DNA of 59,196 nt from Vibrio aestivus (GCA_003263845.1 JYJN01000110.1:1-59196), one strand, 5' to 3'. Positions 1 through 9,661 are shown, numbered from the stretch's first letter. The notes: generated by a model from the sequence alone, not told the origin. Translations and numbers: made by a program.

Positions 1-253
1 AATACGCTGAAACGGATAATGCGCTTAGCAACCCCCCTGTCGACATGAAGCTCGATGCCAGTATGAAGAACGGAATGGCCAATAAGGTGTAGTGGCCTGC
101 AAAGGCGTTAAACAAAGTCTGTGCAACGGATGCAAGGGAGGCATCGGAATGCATCATCAAAAATAACATGCTCGAAAGGCCGAGCGAGATGGAAATGGGC
201 ACACCAATCAACATGAAGCCAATAACCATGACAAATAACAGCAAAATATCCAT
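1..253 (-). CDS. dctM: TRAP transporter large permease DctM (5' part, runs off window)
   Basis: Large membrane subunit (DctM family) of a TRAP transporter, which moves C4-dicarboxylates inward using the Na+ gradient. About 84 N-terminal codons are visible: a first hydrophobic helix (residues 2-20), then the family motif IPFFILASSFMSTGG. The start ATG (251-253) follows the dctQ stop directly, and its ribosome site AAGGAG lies inside the last dctQ codons, so the two are translationally coupled. After the STGG motif the visible frame goes wrong. Adding one G to the run of six (C6 on the plus strand, 32-37) restores the expected VAKRIIRF, so a single-base deletion in the record is likely. Family call is firm; the substrate is inferred from dctP. 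Confidence 0.88.
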   Translation of the reverse strand, partial: MDILLLFVMVIGFMLIGVPISISLGLSSMLFLMMHSDASLASVAQTLFNAFAGHYTLLAIPFFILASSFMSTGGLLSALSVSAY

Positions 254-922
254 TTAGTTACGCTCCTTGTTTTGGCCTGACTTATCCATAATGTCACCAA
301 CACCGCTTTCGACGTCGGCTTTAAGCGCTTCGAGGTCTTCTTCTGCTTCGTGCCCTGCAATCATACGATCTAACTTGCCCGTGAAAATTTGATGAGCAAT
401 TTGGATGAATCTAAACGTCAGCAGAGCCATACCAATAGGGAGTGCCATATAAGGGATAAAGCGTGGCATTTTTTCGTAACGCTCGCCTTCATTAAGCCAA
501 TCAGAAAGAAACTGTAGAATTTCAGGCATTGGAATATCATCGGTTTCATACCAAGCTCTTTCGGTGACAAATGGGTACCAGTAGTTCCATGAACCAATCA
601 GCAACAGCACGGAAAACGCTAAACAGCTGACCACAGCAGCGATAGCGTAGGCTTTCCTAAGCTTTTCAGGTGCCATATTGATAACGACATCGACACCAAT
701 GTGGAAATGGCGTTTAACACCGTAAGACGCGCCCACCAGCACCATCCATGCAAACATAAACACCGTGAGTTCTAGTGCCCAAAGTATGTTGTCGTTGAAG
801 ACGTAGCGAGACACCACATTGGCAAAGGTCAATAACGTCATACCGCCCAGAAAAAAGGCAATGAGCCCCTCTTCAATGGCATCCGTTACTTGACCGACCT
901 TGGCAAGAATCGACTTTTCCAT
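254..922 (-). CDS. dctQ: TRAP transporter small permease DctQ
   Basis: Small four-helix membrane subunit of the TRAP transporter, which joins the binding protein DctP to the permease DctM in the inner membrane. It has 222 residues with hydrophobic segments near residues 15-40, 48-65, 88-110 and 150-170. The loop between helices 3 and 4 is long, as in other dicarboxylate-type DctQ proteins. The C-terminus is acidic and charged. The start codon (920-922) lies 78 bases after the dctP stop, and its end overlaps the dctM ribosome site. The frame is intact, unlike both neighbours. Confidence 0.9.
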   Translation of the reverse strand: MEKSILAKVGQVTDAIEEGLIAFFLGGMTLLTFANVVSRYVFNDNILWALELTVFMFAWMVLVGASYGVKRHFHIGVDVVINMAPEKLRKAYAIAAVVSCLAFSVLLLIGSWNYWYPFVTERAWYETDDIPMPEILQFLSDWLNEGERYEKMPRFIPYMALPIGMALLTFRFIQIAHQIFTGKLDRMIAGHEAEEDLEALKADVESGVGDIMDKSGQNKERN

Positions 923-1000
923 AAGTTACTTCACTTTTAATTTTTCTAATTATCTAGGGCTGACCCTTACCATGCTTCAATAAGAGTCAGCGGTTGGGGA

Positions 1001-1996
<996 letters not shown>

Positions 1997-2053
1997 TATT
2001 ATTCTCCTTGTTAAACAAAGCAGCCCCATCAATGGAGACTGATACTTATCTAG

Positions 2054-2070
2054 AGCAAGGAGCAGACCAA
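2054..2070 (-). promoter_or_regulatory. sigma-54-type (-24/-12) promoter for dctPQM
   Basis: On the minus strand the sequence reads TTGGTCTGCTCCTTGCT. The GG and GC pairs are exactly ten bases apart, as RpoN promoters require, and most of the consensus TGGCACG-N4-TTGC is matched. Transcription would begin near 2043, about 47 bases before the dctP ATG. TRAP dicarboxylate operons are often controlled by the DctB/DctD system, which needs sigma-54. No dctBD genes are in the window. The site is seen; its use is inferred. Confidence 0.65.
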
Positions 2071-2144
2071 CTCTCAAAACAAACCTAAATCACTGATTTT
2101 TTAGTAAATTTTAATTCAACCGCAAAAACTAAAATTCCACCGGC

Positions 2145-2172
2145 GAAAAAAATGGGTCATTAGTGACCCATT
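2145..2172 (-). terminator. Hairpin with T-run; terminator or enhancer site
   Basis: A perfect inverted repeat (AATGGGTCA / TGACCCATT, four-base loop) is followed on the minus strand by a run of T, so it looks like a Rho-independent terminator for transcripts coming from the gts operon or from the non-coding region. It also sits 80-115 bases upstream of the sigma-54 promoter, the usual place for an enhancer-binding-protein site. Both roles are possible. Confidence 0.55.
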
Positions 2173-2531
2173 ACTTAGACTCAAATAGGTGGATAACCAC
2201 CCAAAAAACTTTGCTGAAAATATCTCTATTCAAACAGGGTAGAAGTAGACAATTTAGAAGCAGACAAGTTAGAAAAAGGCTGAAGCTGTGAAGGAGGAAC
2301 AGCTCCAACCCTCTTCTAATCGTCTTTTTCGAGCTGACTTAGCTCGTAGCCAAGCGAAACTGCGCAATTCTCCGTTCTCAAAAGTCTAGAGTTGCTGTCC
2401 CTAATAACTATTCCCTAATAACACCAAGTAAGCGCAACGCTATTATAAGGTTTAGCTCTTATTATTAGATTTATCATTAGGACTTTTTTGCCCTTTTTAA
2501 AAAAATGCCATAATTGGGGAAAGTATCACTC

Positions 2532-2547
2532 TGTGAGACCACTCAAA
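2532..2547 (+). promoter_or_regulatory. CRP-like binding site
   Basis: TGTGA-GACCAC-TCAAA matches the CRP consensus TGTGA-N6-TCACA with one mismatch. Its centre (2539.5) is about 41 bases before the foot of the hairpin element, with a GATAAA sequence at 2565-2570 in between. That is the geometry of a class II CRP promoter reading rightward. A chance match cannot be excluded. Confidence 0.4.
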
Positions 2548-2578
2548 TGTGCAATAAGGTGGGTGATAAACAATAAGG

Positions 2579-2678
2579 TAAAGCGCACCTCAAGTTAACT
2601 CATCAGTAATGAGCTAACACCGCTTCCCCCGATAGCGTCAGTGCTCTCCCGTAACACACTGCATTGAGATGCGCTTTA
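2579..2678 (+). ncRNA. Candidate structured RNA (nested hairpins)
   Basis: An outer 14-base stem with one mismatch (TAAAGCGCACCTCA at 2579-2592 against TGAGATGCGCTTTA at 2665-2678) encloses three smaller stems: 2594-2603 with 2609-2618, a CGCT/AGCG stem at about 2621-2637, and CAGTG/CACTG at 2639-2661. This is a multi-branched fold in non-coding DNA. Orientation is uncertain because inverted repeats fold on both strands; the CRP-like site favours plus. I do not recognise the RNA family. Confidence 0.35.
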
Positions 2679-2704
2679 AACTTTGGATATGGGGTCTGTT
2701 GACC

Positions 2705-3820
2705 CTAGTGAATCTCCATTCGTTGCTCGGTTTGGGCGTCAAAGAACACCGCTTTTGAAAGATCGAAATGAAGTGAAGCGGTATCCCCTACTGACACTTC
2801 ATATTCTGGCGACAATCGGCAAGCTACCTCTTGGTCATTCACTTTGATCATCGCAATCGTGTCAGGCCCCGTTGGTTCTAATACTTCTAACTTCATATCG
2901 AGCTGAGTGCTGGCTGATTGGTCTTCGCTTGGTGTCTCACTAATATGCTCTGGTCTTAAACCAATCACGATGCGTTTTCCGTCTTGCGAACGCATCGTTT
3001 CCGGCAGCTTAATGTGATGCTCTTGGTTGTTGCTGCCCGTCACTTTAATAACAGGCTGCTCATTCGCATCCAAATCCACCATGGTTTCGATAAAGTTCAT
3101 CGACGGTGAGCCCATGAAGCCTGCCACAAACATATTGTTCGGCTTGCTGTAGATCTCTTGTGGCGTTCCTAACTGCTGTAATACACCGTCTTTCATCACC
3201 GCGATTCTATCTGCCAGTGTCATCGCTTCAATTTGATCGTGCGTTACATAGACGATGGTGGTGTTCAATTTCTGGTGAAGCCGTTTAATTTGATGCCTCA
3301 TCTCCACACGAAGCTTGGCATCAAGGTTAGACAGAGGTTCATCGAATAGATACAGCTTCGGCCTGCGTGCTAATGCACGACCCATCGCAACACGTTGACG
3401 CTGGCCACCAGAAAGCTGTGAAGGCTTACGGTCAAGCAGATGATCAATCTGCAGCATTTCAGCGACACGATTTACTTCGGCATCAATTTGGTCATCGGGC
3501 ATTTTTCTGATCTTCAAACCAAAAGCGATATTGCCCCGCACCGTCATGTTTGGGTATAACGCGTAAGATTGGAACACCATCGCGATATCACGATCTTTGG
3601 GTTCAACTGCAGCAACATCGCGCCCATCAATCACAATTTCGCCAGAGCTGATGTTTTCTAGACCCGCGATGGTATTCATCAGGGTCGATTTACCACAACC
3701 CGAAGGGCCAACGAGTATCAGGAACTCCCCTGAATCAATACTGATATCAATCCCTTTCAACGTTTCTTGATCCGCTTTTGGGTAGGTTTTTCGGATCTGT
3801 TTTAATTCTAAAGTTGCCAT
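2705..3820 (-). CDS. Sugar ABC transporter ATP-binding protein (MalK/UgpC type)
   Basis: Cytoplasmic ATPase that powers the sugar importer encoded upstream. It has 371 residues, typical of the MalK/UgpC/MsmK group. Motifs in order: Walker A GPSGCGKST (residues 38-46), Q-loop MVFQSYALYPN, ABC signature LSGGQRQRVAMGRAL, Walker B LYLFDEPLSNLDA, H-loop YVTHDQIEAM. A C-terminal TOBE-like regulatory region (from about residue 240) contains GLRPEHIS. The start lies four bases after the stop of the permease gene, so it is the last gene of the operon. The frame is intact. It corresponds to the fourth gene of the Pseudomonas gts locus. Confidence 0.92.
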   Translation of the reverse strand: MATLELKQIRKTYPKADQETLKGIDISIDSGEFLILVGPSGCGKSTLMNTIAGLENISSGEIVIDGRDVAAVEPKDRDIAMVFQSYALYPNMTVRGNIAFGLKIRKMPDDQIDAEVNRVAEMLQIDHLLDRKPSQLSGGQRQRVAMGRALARRPKLYLFDEPLSNLDAKLRVEMRHQIKRLHQKLNTTIVYVTHDQIEAMTLADRIAVMKDGVLQQLGTPQEIYSKPNNMFVAGFMGSPSMNFIETMVDLDANEQPVIKVTGSNNQEHHIKLPETMRSQDGKRIVIGLRPEHISETPSEDQSASTQLDMKLEVLEPTGPDTIAMIKVNDQEVACRLSPEYEVSVGDTASLHFDLSKAVFFDAQTEQRMEIH

Positions 3821-3824
3821 GTGG

Positions 3825-4682
3825 TTATCCTTTTACCGAACCTGCGGTCAATCCGCGTACAAAATATTTCCCTGCGAGAACGTAAACCAACAAAGTTGGC
3901 AACGCTGCGATAATGGCTGCCGCCATGTCGACGTTATACTCTTTCACACCGGTACTGGTGTTGACTAAGTTATTGAGTGCCACTGTGATCGGCTGAGTCT
4001 CTGAGCCCGAATACACCACGCCGAAAAGGAAGTCATTCCATATCGCTGTGAACTGCCAAATCACTGTCACCATGATGATGGGCGTTGAAAGCGGCAGTAA
4101 GATTTTAAAGAAAATGGTAAAGAAGCCTGCGCCATCCAGTTTTGCCGCTTTAACCAGCTCATCTGGCACTCCGATGTAGAAATTACGAAAGAACAAGGTG
4201 GTAAATGCCATACCGTAGATAACATGCACCAACACAAGGCCTGTTGTGGTATTCGCTAGCCCTAACTTCCCAAGTACAGCTGCCATCGGTAATAAAACGA
4301 CTTGAAACGGAATAAAGCAGCCAAACAACAAAGCACTAAAGAAGAAGTTCGAGCCACGGAACTGCCACTTGGTCACAACGTAACCATTGAATGCTCCTAG
4401 TAATGTCGAAATCGCCACAGCAGGAATCACCATTTGGAACGAGTTCCAGAAATAGCCTTTCACTCCTTCACATTTCACACCTGTACAGGCGCTATCCCAT
4501 GCCTTATACCATGCATCAAACACCCACTCCTTTGGCAAGCTCATTAAATTACCCGCTTTGATATCAGGCAGCGTTTTGAATGAAGTCAGTACCATGACAA
4601 ACAGTGGCATCAAATAAACAAGACAGAAGAACACCAATCCTGCATAGATGAACATGCGAGGAAAATTCATTGTGCTGCTCAT
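3825..4682 (-). CDS. gtsC: Sugar ABC transporter permease (GtsC/MalG type)
   Basis: Second inner-membrane permease of the glucose/mannose-type importer, 285 residues with about six helices. The cytoplasmic coupling (EAA) loop is visible as DELVKAAKLDGAGFFTIFFK around residues 175-194, and contacts the ATPase. A central loop with two cysteines (CTGVKC, near residues 62-67) is a feature of this subgroup. Its ATG overlaps the TGA of the upstream permease gene (ATGA), which indicates translational coupling. The symbol follows the Pseudomonas gtsABCD naming and is by similarity. Confidence 0.87.
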   Translation of the reverse strand: MSSTMNFPRMFIYAGLVFFCLVYLMPLFVMVLTSFKTLPDIKAGNLMSLPKEWVFDAWYKAWDSACTGVKCEGVKGYFWNSFQMVIPAVAISTLLGAFNGYVVTKWQFRGSNFFFSALLFGCFIPFQVVLLPMAAVLGKLGLANTTTGLVLVHVIYGMAFTTLFFRNFYIGVPDELVKAAKLDGAGFFTIFFKILLPLSTPIIMVTVIWQFTAIWNDFLFGVVYSGSETQPITVALNNLVNTSTGVKEYNVDMAAAIIAALPTLLVYVLAGKYFVRGLTAGSVKG

Positions 4683-5602
4683 GATTTTTTCTCCCTAAGC
4701 TCTGAGTACAGATAAGGCACCAAAATCGCAAGGATCCCAGCTAACATCATCATGGCACTGGCGGCACCAAGACCGATCTGACCGCGCGTAAATGAGTGCG
4801 CATACATAAATAGCGCTGGTAAATCTGAAGAGTAACCTGGGCCACCCGCCGTCATGGCGGTCACCAAATCAAAACTTTTAATCGCGATATGGGAGGTGAT
4901 GATCACCGCGCTGAAAAATACAGGTCTTAAGCACGGCAAAATGATTCTTAGATAAATACTTGGCAAGCTTGCGCCATCGATTTGTGCGGCTTTGATGATA
5001 GAAGAGTCTATGCCCCTTAGCCCCGCTAGGAACATTGCCATCACAAACCCGGATGATTGCCAAACTGCCGCGATGACTAGGGTATAGACGGACATCTCTG
5101 AGTTGACCAACCAGTCAAACTTGAAGCTGGTAAAGCCCCAGTCATGCATCAGCTTTTCAATCCCTAATCCTGGGTTAAGGATCCACTTCCAAGCCGTACC
5201 CGTCACAATGAAGGAAAGGGCCATCGGGTAGAGGTAAATAGTACGAATCGCACCTTCTTGACGGATATTTTGATCTAGCAAAATCGCCAAGCCTACCCCA
5301 AGCACAATCGCGACAAGCATAAACATGCCGCCAAACAGGCCTAGGTTCGTAATTGAGGTAATCCAACGATCGTTCTCCATCAGTTTTTCATACTGAGCCC
5401 AGCCAACAAACTTAAAACTGGGTAAGAAACGGGAGTTGGTCATCGATAGCGCGGCTGTCCAGAAGATGTATCCATAAATACACACAACGGTCATTAACAT
5501 CGTTGGTGCAAGAACAATCTTTGGTAGCCAGTTCTGTAGCCTATCGGCAAAGCGTGGCTTGGCGGATGGCTTAGTCGTTGAGCGAGACAAAACATGCTCC
5601 AT
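4679..5602 (-). CDS. gtsB: Sugar ABC transporter permease (GtsB/MalF type)
   Basis: First inner-membrane permease of the importer. I chose the start at 5600-5602 (MEHVLSRSTTKPS), which has an AAGGA ribosome site seven bases upstream; a longer reading from 5668 has no ribosome site and an unlikely leader. This gives 307 residues with six helices. The coupling loop reads IDSSIIKAAQIDGASLPSIY. The C-terminus overlaps the next permease gene by four bases. It pairs with GtsC to form the channel through which the sugar from GtsA passes. Confidence 0.87.
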   Translation of the reverse strand: MEHVLSRSTTKPSAKPRFADRLQNWLPKIVLAPTMLMTVVCIYGYIFWTAALSMTNSRFLPSFKFVGWAQYEKLMENDRWITSITNLGLFGGMFMLVAIVLGVGLAILLDQNIRQEGAIRTIYLYPMALSFIVTGTAWKWILNPGLGIEKLMHDWGFTSFKFDWLVNSEMSVYTLVIAAVWQSSGFVMAMFLAGLRGIDSSIIKAAQIDGASLPSIYLRIILPCLRPVFFSAVIITSHIAIKSFDLVTAMTAGGPGYSSDLPALFMYAHSFTRGQIGLGAASAMMMLAGILAILVPYLYSELREKKS

Positions 5603-5724
5603 AACAAATCCTTGTTGCTCGTTTACACACTCACCCCTTGCACGTGGCAATAGAGAGAGATTTAACAAACAAGAGATAGTGGAAGTAGGTAGTGAGGCTC
5701 ACTACCTACTTGTTAGATGCGGGC

Positions 5725-6972
5725 TTAGATAGCCGCTTTTACTGCTTTAGCCAGTTTAGATGCGGCTTCTTTCGGGTCGGCATTTGCGTCATTGAAGAAG
5801 TTGGTCACAACATCGTAGATCGCACCTTGTGCGTAACTGGTTGTCGAAAGGCCGTGGGCCATACTTGGAACTAAATCACCCGTCTCAGCACTCGCTTTGA
5901 AGGTGCTCATTGAGTCCAAAGCACATTGATCAAACTTGCTCATGTCCATATCTAAGCGTACTGGGATAGAACCTTTGTTCAAGTTAAACACTTCTTGGAA
6001 GTCTTTGGTTAAGATGGTGCGCGCAAGATCTTGCTGCGCTTGCTGGTTGGCAGAATCACCCAGTTCGAAGAAAGCAAAGCTGTCAATGTTGAAGGTGAAC
6101 TGACCATTCGTGCCTGGCGCTGGCGCACAGATGTAATCTTTACCTGGGACTTTGCCCGCTGCAGTAAACTCACCTTTCGCCCAGTCACCCATGATTTGCA
6201 TCGCCGCTTCACCATTAATAACCATTGACGTTGCTACGTTCCAGTCACGGCCTGGTGAGTTAGCATCAATGTAGTCATGCATTTTCTGGAACTTAGTGAA
6301 CACTTCCACCATTTTATCGCCAGACAGAACATCCATATCTAGGTCTACAAACGCCTTGTTGTAGTCTTCGCTGCCCAATACGTCCAATGCAACCGCTTCA
6401 AACACAGTAGCGTCTTGCCACGGCTGACCACCATGAGCGAGAGGAATGTAGCCCGCCGCTTTAATCTTATCGGCAGCCGCGAAAAACTCATCCAGCGTGG
6501 TTGGTACTTCTACGCCCGACTTTTTGAACACTTCTGGGTTGGCCCATAGCCAGTTTACACGGTGAACGTTAACAGGCACCGCAACGTATTCGTCTTCCCA
6601 CTTCATGACTTTAGTCACGACAGAAGGCAGAATATCATCCCATTTCTCTTGCTTCGCCGTGTTATCTAGCGTCGTTAGGAAGCCTAATCCGCCCCACTCT
6701 TGAATATCGTGACCTTTAATCTGCGCGGCAGAAGGAGGATTGCCCGACACTGCGCGAGTCTTAAGTACCGTCATCGCACTCTCACCGCCGCCACCAGCAA
6801 CTGCAAAGTCTTTCCAGCTGTGGCCTTGCTGCTCTAGCATATCTTTTAGAACCGCGGCAGATTTCGCTTCACCACCAGCAGTCCACCAGTGAAGTACTTC
6901 CACTTCCCCCGCTTGAGACAGCGAAGCAGCAGACAAAAGGGATAAAGTCAGTAGGGTTTTGTTGATTTTCAT
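5725..6972 (-). CDS. gtsA: Glucose/mannose-type ABC sugar-binding protein GtsA
   Basis: Periplasmic binding protein of 415 residues that delivers sugar to the GtsBC permease. It has a signal peptide ([20 protein letters not shown], cut before GEVEV). Motifs closely match the Pseudomonas glucose-binding protein: [62 protein letters not shown] and [12 protein letters not shown]. Repeated tryptophans would stack on the sugar ring. It is first in the transporter operon, just downstream of the sensor kinase gene, with two palindromes between them. Glucose or mannose as substrate is inferred from family likeness. Confidence 0.88.
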   Translation of the reverse strand: MKINKTLLTLSLLSAASLSQAGEVEVLHWWTAGGEAKSAAVLKDMLEQQGHSWKDFAVAGGGGESAMTVLKTRAVSGNPPSAAQIKGHDIQEWGGLGFLTTLDNTAKQEKWDDILPSVVTKVMKWEDEYVAVPVNVHRVNWLWANPEVFKKSGVEVPTTLDEFFAAADKIKAAGYIPLAHGGQPWQDATVFEAVALDVLGSEDYNKAFVDLDMDVLSGDKMVEVFTKFQKMHDYIDANSPGRDWNVATSMVINGEAAMQIMGDWAKGEFTAAGKVPGKDYICAPAPGTNGQFTFNIDSFAFFELGDSANQQAQQDLARTILTKDFQEVFNLNKGSIPVRLDMDMSKFDQCALDSMSTFKASAETGDLVPSMAHGLSTTSYAQGAIYDVVTNFFNDANADPKEAASKLAKAVKAAI

Positions 6973-7007
6973 TGTAATTATCTTCCATGTATTGGATTAG
7001 ACCATAA

Positions 7008-7020
7008 TGAGCAAATTGCT
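7008..7020. repeat. 13-bp palindrome in the gtsA leader
   Basis: GAGCAA-A-TTGCTC is a perfect palindrome 36-48 bases upstream of the gtsA start. It could be an operator half or a small leader hairpin. Confidence 0.4.
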
Positions 7021-7078
7021 CTTGTCACTATTGAGTCTATCCATTGAGATAATTTTGACCGAAACAAAGAGTAACAAC

Positions 7079-7100
7079 AATGTAACATATCAGTTACATT
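7079..7100. promoter_or_regulatory. Inverted repeat, candidate response-regulator operator for gtsA
   Basis: AATGTAAC-N6-GTTACATT has eight-base arms. It overlaps the sensor kinase stop codon and sits 107-128 bases before the gtsA start, where an activator site for the transporter promoter would be expected. The neighbouring GltR-like regulator is the obvious candidate protein. The pattern TGTAAC-N6-GTTACA also resembles TyrR boxes, but the context is sugar uptake. Confidence 0.45.
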
Positions 7101-8538
7101 ACACTTCTAACCCTGTAGGAATAAGGATCTTAGCTTCTAAGCCTCCTACTTCACGGTTACGAATAATGAGATCACCACCATGCCCATGGAGGATATTGCG
7201 GCTAATACCTAATCCTAAACCGTGGCCTTCATCGTCATTGGCCAATCGGTAATACGGTTCAAAAACATCATCAAGTTGACTCTCTTCAATACCCGGCCCT
7301 TGATCCGTCACCATGATGGTTATCCAATCATCGTCAAAGTCCATTTCAATGTTGCTCGCTTTCCATACTTAACCGCGTTATCGACAATGTTAGTAAGCAC
7401 ACGCTTAATGGCCAAAGGTTTTGCGACGATAGGCTCAAGCGCTGCCGGTTGAAACGAGACACTTTGCGTTCCTCGATTGTGGTATTCAATCACAGACAAG
7501 ATCATCTCATTGAGATCGATAATCGCATTGTTCTCATGAAGATCTGTATCGCGAACACACTGCAAAGCGCCTTTAACCATCATTTCCAGCTCATCTAAAT
7601 CTCGGTTAAATTTCTCGCGCTTCACATCACTTTCGAGCAGCTCTGCTCTTAATCGCAAACGAGTGATCGGCGTTTTCAAGTCATGAGAAATAGCCGAGAA
7701 AAGATGCTCCCTATCAGCAACATAGCGCCTGATTCGTTGCTGCATGCGGTTGAACGCTCTTGTTGCGGTCACGAGCTCACTCGCCCCTTCTTCTTGAATC
7801 GGCTGTTGTTCGACATCCATACTCATCTCATTGGCGGCCCGCGCTAGGCGTTTGAGCGGTTTAACCTGCCGACGAATCATCAAATAAGTCAGGGTTAACA
7901 AAATGAATGTCGATATCATCAAAAACAACACCTGCTCTCGCCCAATGATCGTGTCGTCTAACGTGACATAAGGCGCAGGAAGTAGAGCGGCTATATAGAC
8001 CCACTCTTGATTAGAGAGCTCGATTTGCACCACTAGAATAGGCGGGTTAATAGGCGCTAAGGTCAACGTATGGTGCGCCCACGACTTGGGTAAATCGTGT
8101 AGGTAAATATCATTTTTAAGTAAACGCAGATTATCGGGGTGAGAGAAGTCTACGGATATTGAGGCCACTTTATTGAGCTTACTGTCTAACACATTTTTCG
8201 ATTGCTTGAATCGACGCCAGCTTCAGTGGAGTATCAGGGATAGGCTCGACTTGGAGTTTTTCTCGGTTAAATGAAACGAAGAATCGCGTGCCGCCCATAT
8301 TACGAATTTGATCCAACACGATATGGCGGTAACGAACGGGTAAAGACTGAAAAAACGTCACGGTTGAGGCGAACATATTCGCCATACTCGATGAGGCAGA
8401 TTGGATCCCCTCCAGTTCTTTATGCTTCGATTCACTGTACCAAATCGCGGTAGCGATACCTTGAGCGCAGACCACAGCCAGTAAGGTTAGCCAAAGAGTG
8501 CGTGCAACCAAAGAGTTCGGTCGAAGTCGTTTTAGCAT
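7099..8538 (-). CDS. Sensor histidine kinase, GtrS-like (two frameshifts)
   Basis: Membrane sensor kinase paired with the response regulator upstream. By analogy with Pseudomonas GtrS/GltR it would sense sugar or a derivative and control the gts transporter. Repaired length is 479 residues: TM1 (about 13-33), a periplasmic sensor domain, TM2 (about 175-197), HAMP, the H-box SAISHDLKTPITRLRL with the phosphorylated His, N-box NIVDNAVKYGK, G1 DQGPGIE, F-box FEPYYR and G2 GHGLGLGI. The frame breaks at 8194-8198 (T5, should be four; QAIENVLDSKL) and at 7360-7362 (T3, should be four; KYGKASNIEMDF). The two errors cancel, and all catalytic boxes are present once they are repaired. Confidence 0.86.
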
Positions 8539-8558
8539 AGGCTGGCTTTCACCCTAGT

Positions 8559-9287
8559 CTAACTTTCATAAGTCACAGGCACTGCCAAGACGTAACCATT
8601 GCCCCGCATGGTTTTGATATAGTGAGGAAAACGCGCACTGTCCCCCAACCGCTGACGCAGGCGGCTTAACTGCACATCAATGCCCCTTTCAAAAGGTAGC
8701 GCTTCACGGCCACGGGTCTCCATAGAAATGGTATCGCGATCAAGCACTTGATTTGGCCGATTTAAAAACAGCATCAGCAAGGTAAAATCACTGCCCGACA
8801 AATCATGCTGAGCGCCGGTTTCTCGGTTAAGAATACTGTGAGCGAGTGTATCTAATTGCCAATCGCCAAAGAGGATATGTTTAGGTAGTGTGTTCGCTGA
8901 TGCTTCGTCGTTTGAGTGAACTCGGCGCAGGACAGCTTTAATACGAGCCATCAGCTGGCGTGGGCTAAATGGTTTAGCGATATAATCATCAGCGCCAATT
9001 TCTAAGCCGATAATTTGATCCGTTTCATCTGAAACCGCAGTGAGCATGATAATAGGAACATTCGATGTTTTTCGGATTTGCTGACAAACAGTGAAGCCAT
9101 CATCTCCGGGCATCATAACATCCAAGAGAATGAGGTCCGGAGTCCCTTTCATTTCTATGTGTTGATGCAAGTGAGCACCATCTTCGACACTGTCGACTTC
9201 AAATCCTGATTTCGATAAATACTCTTCAAGAAGCTCTCGAATTTCCTCATCATCATCGACAACCAAAATGCGATTACCCAGCTGCAT
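8559..9287 (-). CDS. OmpR-family response regulator, GltR-like
   Basis: Cytoplasmic two-component regulator. The receiver domain (about residues 5-120) shows the acidic pair VDDD near the start, the phosphoacceptor Asp in LILLDVMMPGDDG, the conserved Thr in MLTAVSDET and Lys in YIAKPFSPRQL. A winged-helix DNA-binding domain follows (SDFTLLMLFLNRPNQVLDRD ... GIDVQLSRLRQRLGD). It lies 20 bases before the kinase gene and opens the regulator-transporter gene run. The ATG at 9285-9287 is preferred over the adjacent GTG because GGAAG stands just upstream. The gene order regulator-kinase-gtsABC-ATPase suggests it activates sugar uptake. Confidence 0.88.
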   Translation of the reverse strand: MQLGNRILVVDDDEEIRELLEEYLSKSGFEVDSVEDGAHLHQHIEMKGTPDLILLDVMMPGDDGFTVCQQIRKTSNVPIIMLTAVSDETDQIIGLEIGADDYIAKPFSPRQLMARIKAVLRRVHSNDEASANTLPKHILFGDWQLDTLAHSILNRETGAQHDLSGSDFTLLMLFLNRPNQVLDRDTISMETRGREALPFERGIDVQLSRLRQRLGDSARFPHYIKTMRGNGYVLAVPVTYES

Positions 9288-9501
9288 CACCCTTCCAAAC
9301 TACAAATCATTAACAATTAATTAAAGTTTAGTGTAAAGAACTTGAGATTTGTTGGTTATTGATAATTTTGTGAAATTTGAATCATGAATGCATGGAGTTC
9401 ACAAAATTACTGCTAGCAGGTCAAATTTCGATGTAAGGCGTAAAAAGAAATAGGAAGTATTGGTGAAATAGGGAATTGAGGCAATAAAAGCGTTCTTGGG
9501 C

Positions 9502-9549
9502 CTGGGGCGCGCCTATCTAATTCGAATCAAACAAGATAGGACTCCCCAG
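9502..9549 (-). terminator. Interrupted hairpin after a 33-codon ORF
   Basis: CTGGGG ... CCTATCT pairs with AGATAGG ... CCCCAG, with a small internal loop (CGCG against ACT). On the minus strand it lies 11-58 bases after the stop of the small ORF at 9560-9661. A T-rich stretch follows after 12 bases, so it is not a textbook terminator. It may also shape or protect an RNA end. Confidence 0.4.
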
Positions 9550-9559
9550 CTTTTAACCC

Positions 9560-9661
9560 TTAAATTACAGCGATAACTGCAACGACAACAAGGAAAGAAA
9601 AAAGGCAGGTACGGCTAATAACGCCGAGTTGGGTAGGTTGGATCATCTCTTGATGCTGCAT
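9560..9661 (-). CDS. Possible 33-residue membrane peptide
   Basis: A small ORF, absent from longer gene lists, in the 511-base gap between the regulator gene and the HD-GYP gene. It reads MQHQEMIQPTQLGV followed by a short polar link and a single strongly hydrophobic helix ending FSFLVVVAVIAVI. This has the shape of the tiny inner-membrane proteins known in enterics and vibrios. The ribosome site is weak (GTGAG eight bases upstream). A hairpin follows. I do not recognise the family, and it may be a chance ORF. The rest of the gap (9291-9501 and 9662-9798) shows no gene. A GTCGGGCA/TGCCCGAC inverted repeat at about 9752-9790 may end the HD-GYP transcript. Confidence 0.4.
   Translation of the reverse strand: MQHQEMIQPTQLGVISRTCLFSFLVVVAVIAVI

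Larger units (their letters stand above)
2173..2704. other. Non-coding region with CRP-like site and multi-hairpin element
   Basis: There is no credible ORF in this 532-base gap between the MalK-type gene and the dctP control region. It holds a CRP-like site (2532-2547), a 100-base nested hairpin element (2579-2678), a short GGGTC/GACCC hairpin touching the MalK-type stop (2692-2705), and a minus-strand TATAAT at about 2440-2445. The area could encode a small RNA or be a long 3' untranslated region of the gts operon. Confidence 0.5.

Noticed and set aside
2579..2678. Possible integron attC (VCR-like) site because of the inverted ends and size
   Set aside because: The ends lack the GTTRRRY / RYYYAAC core sites and there is no neighbouring cassette or repeat copy.
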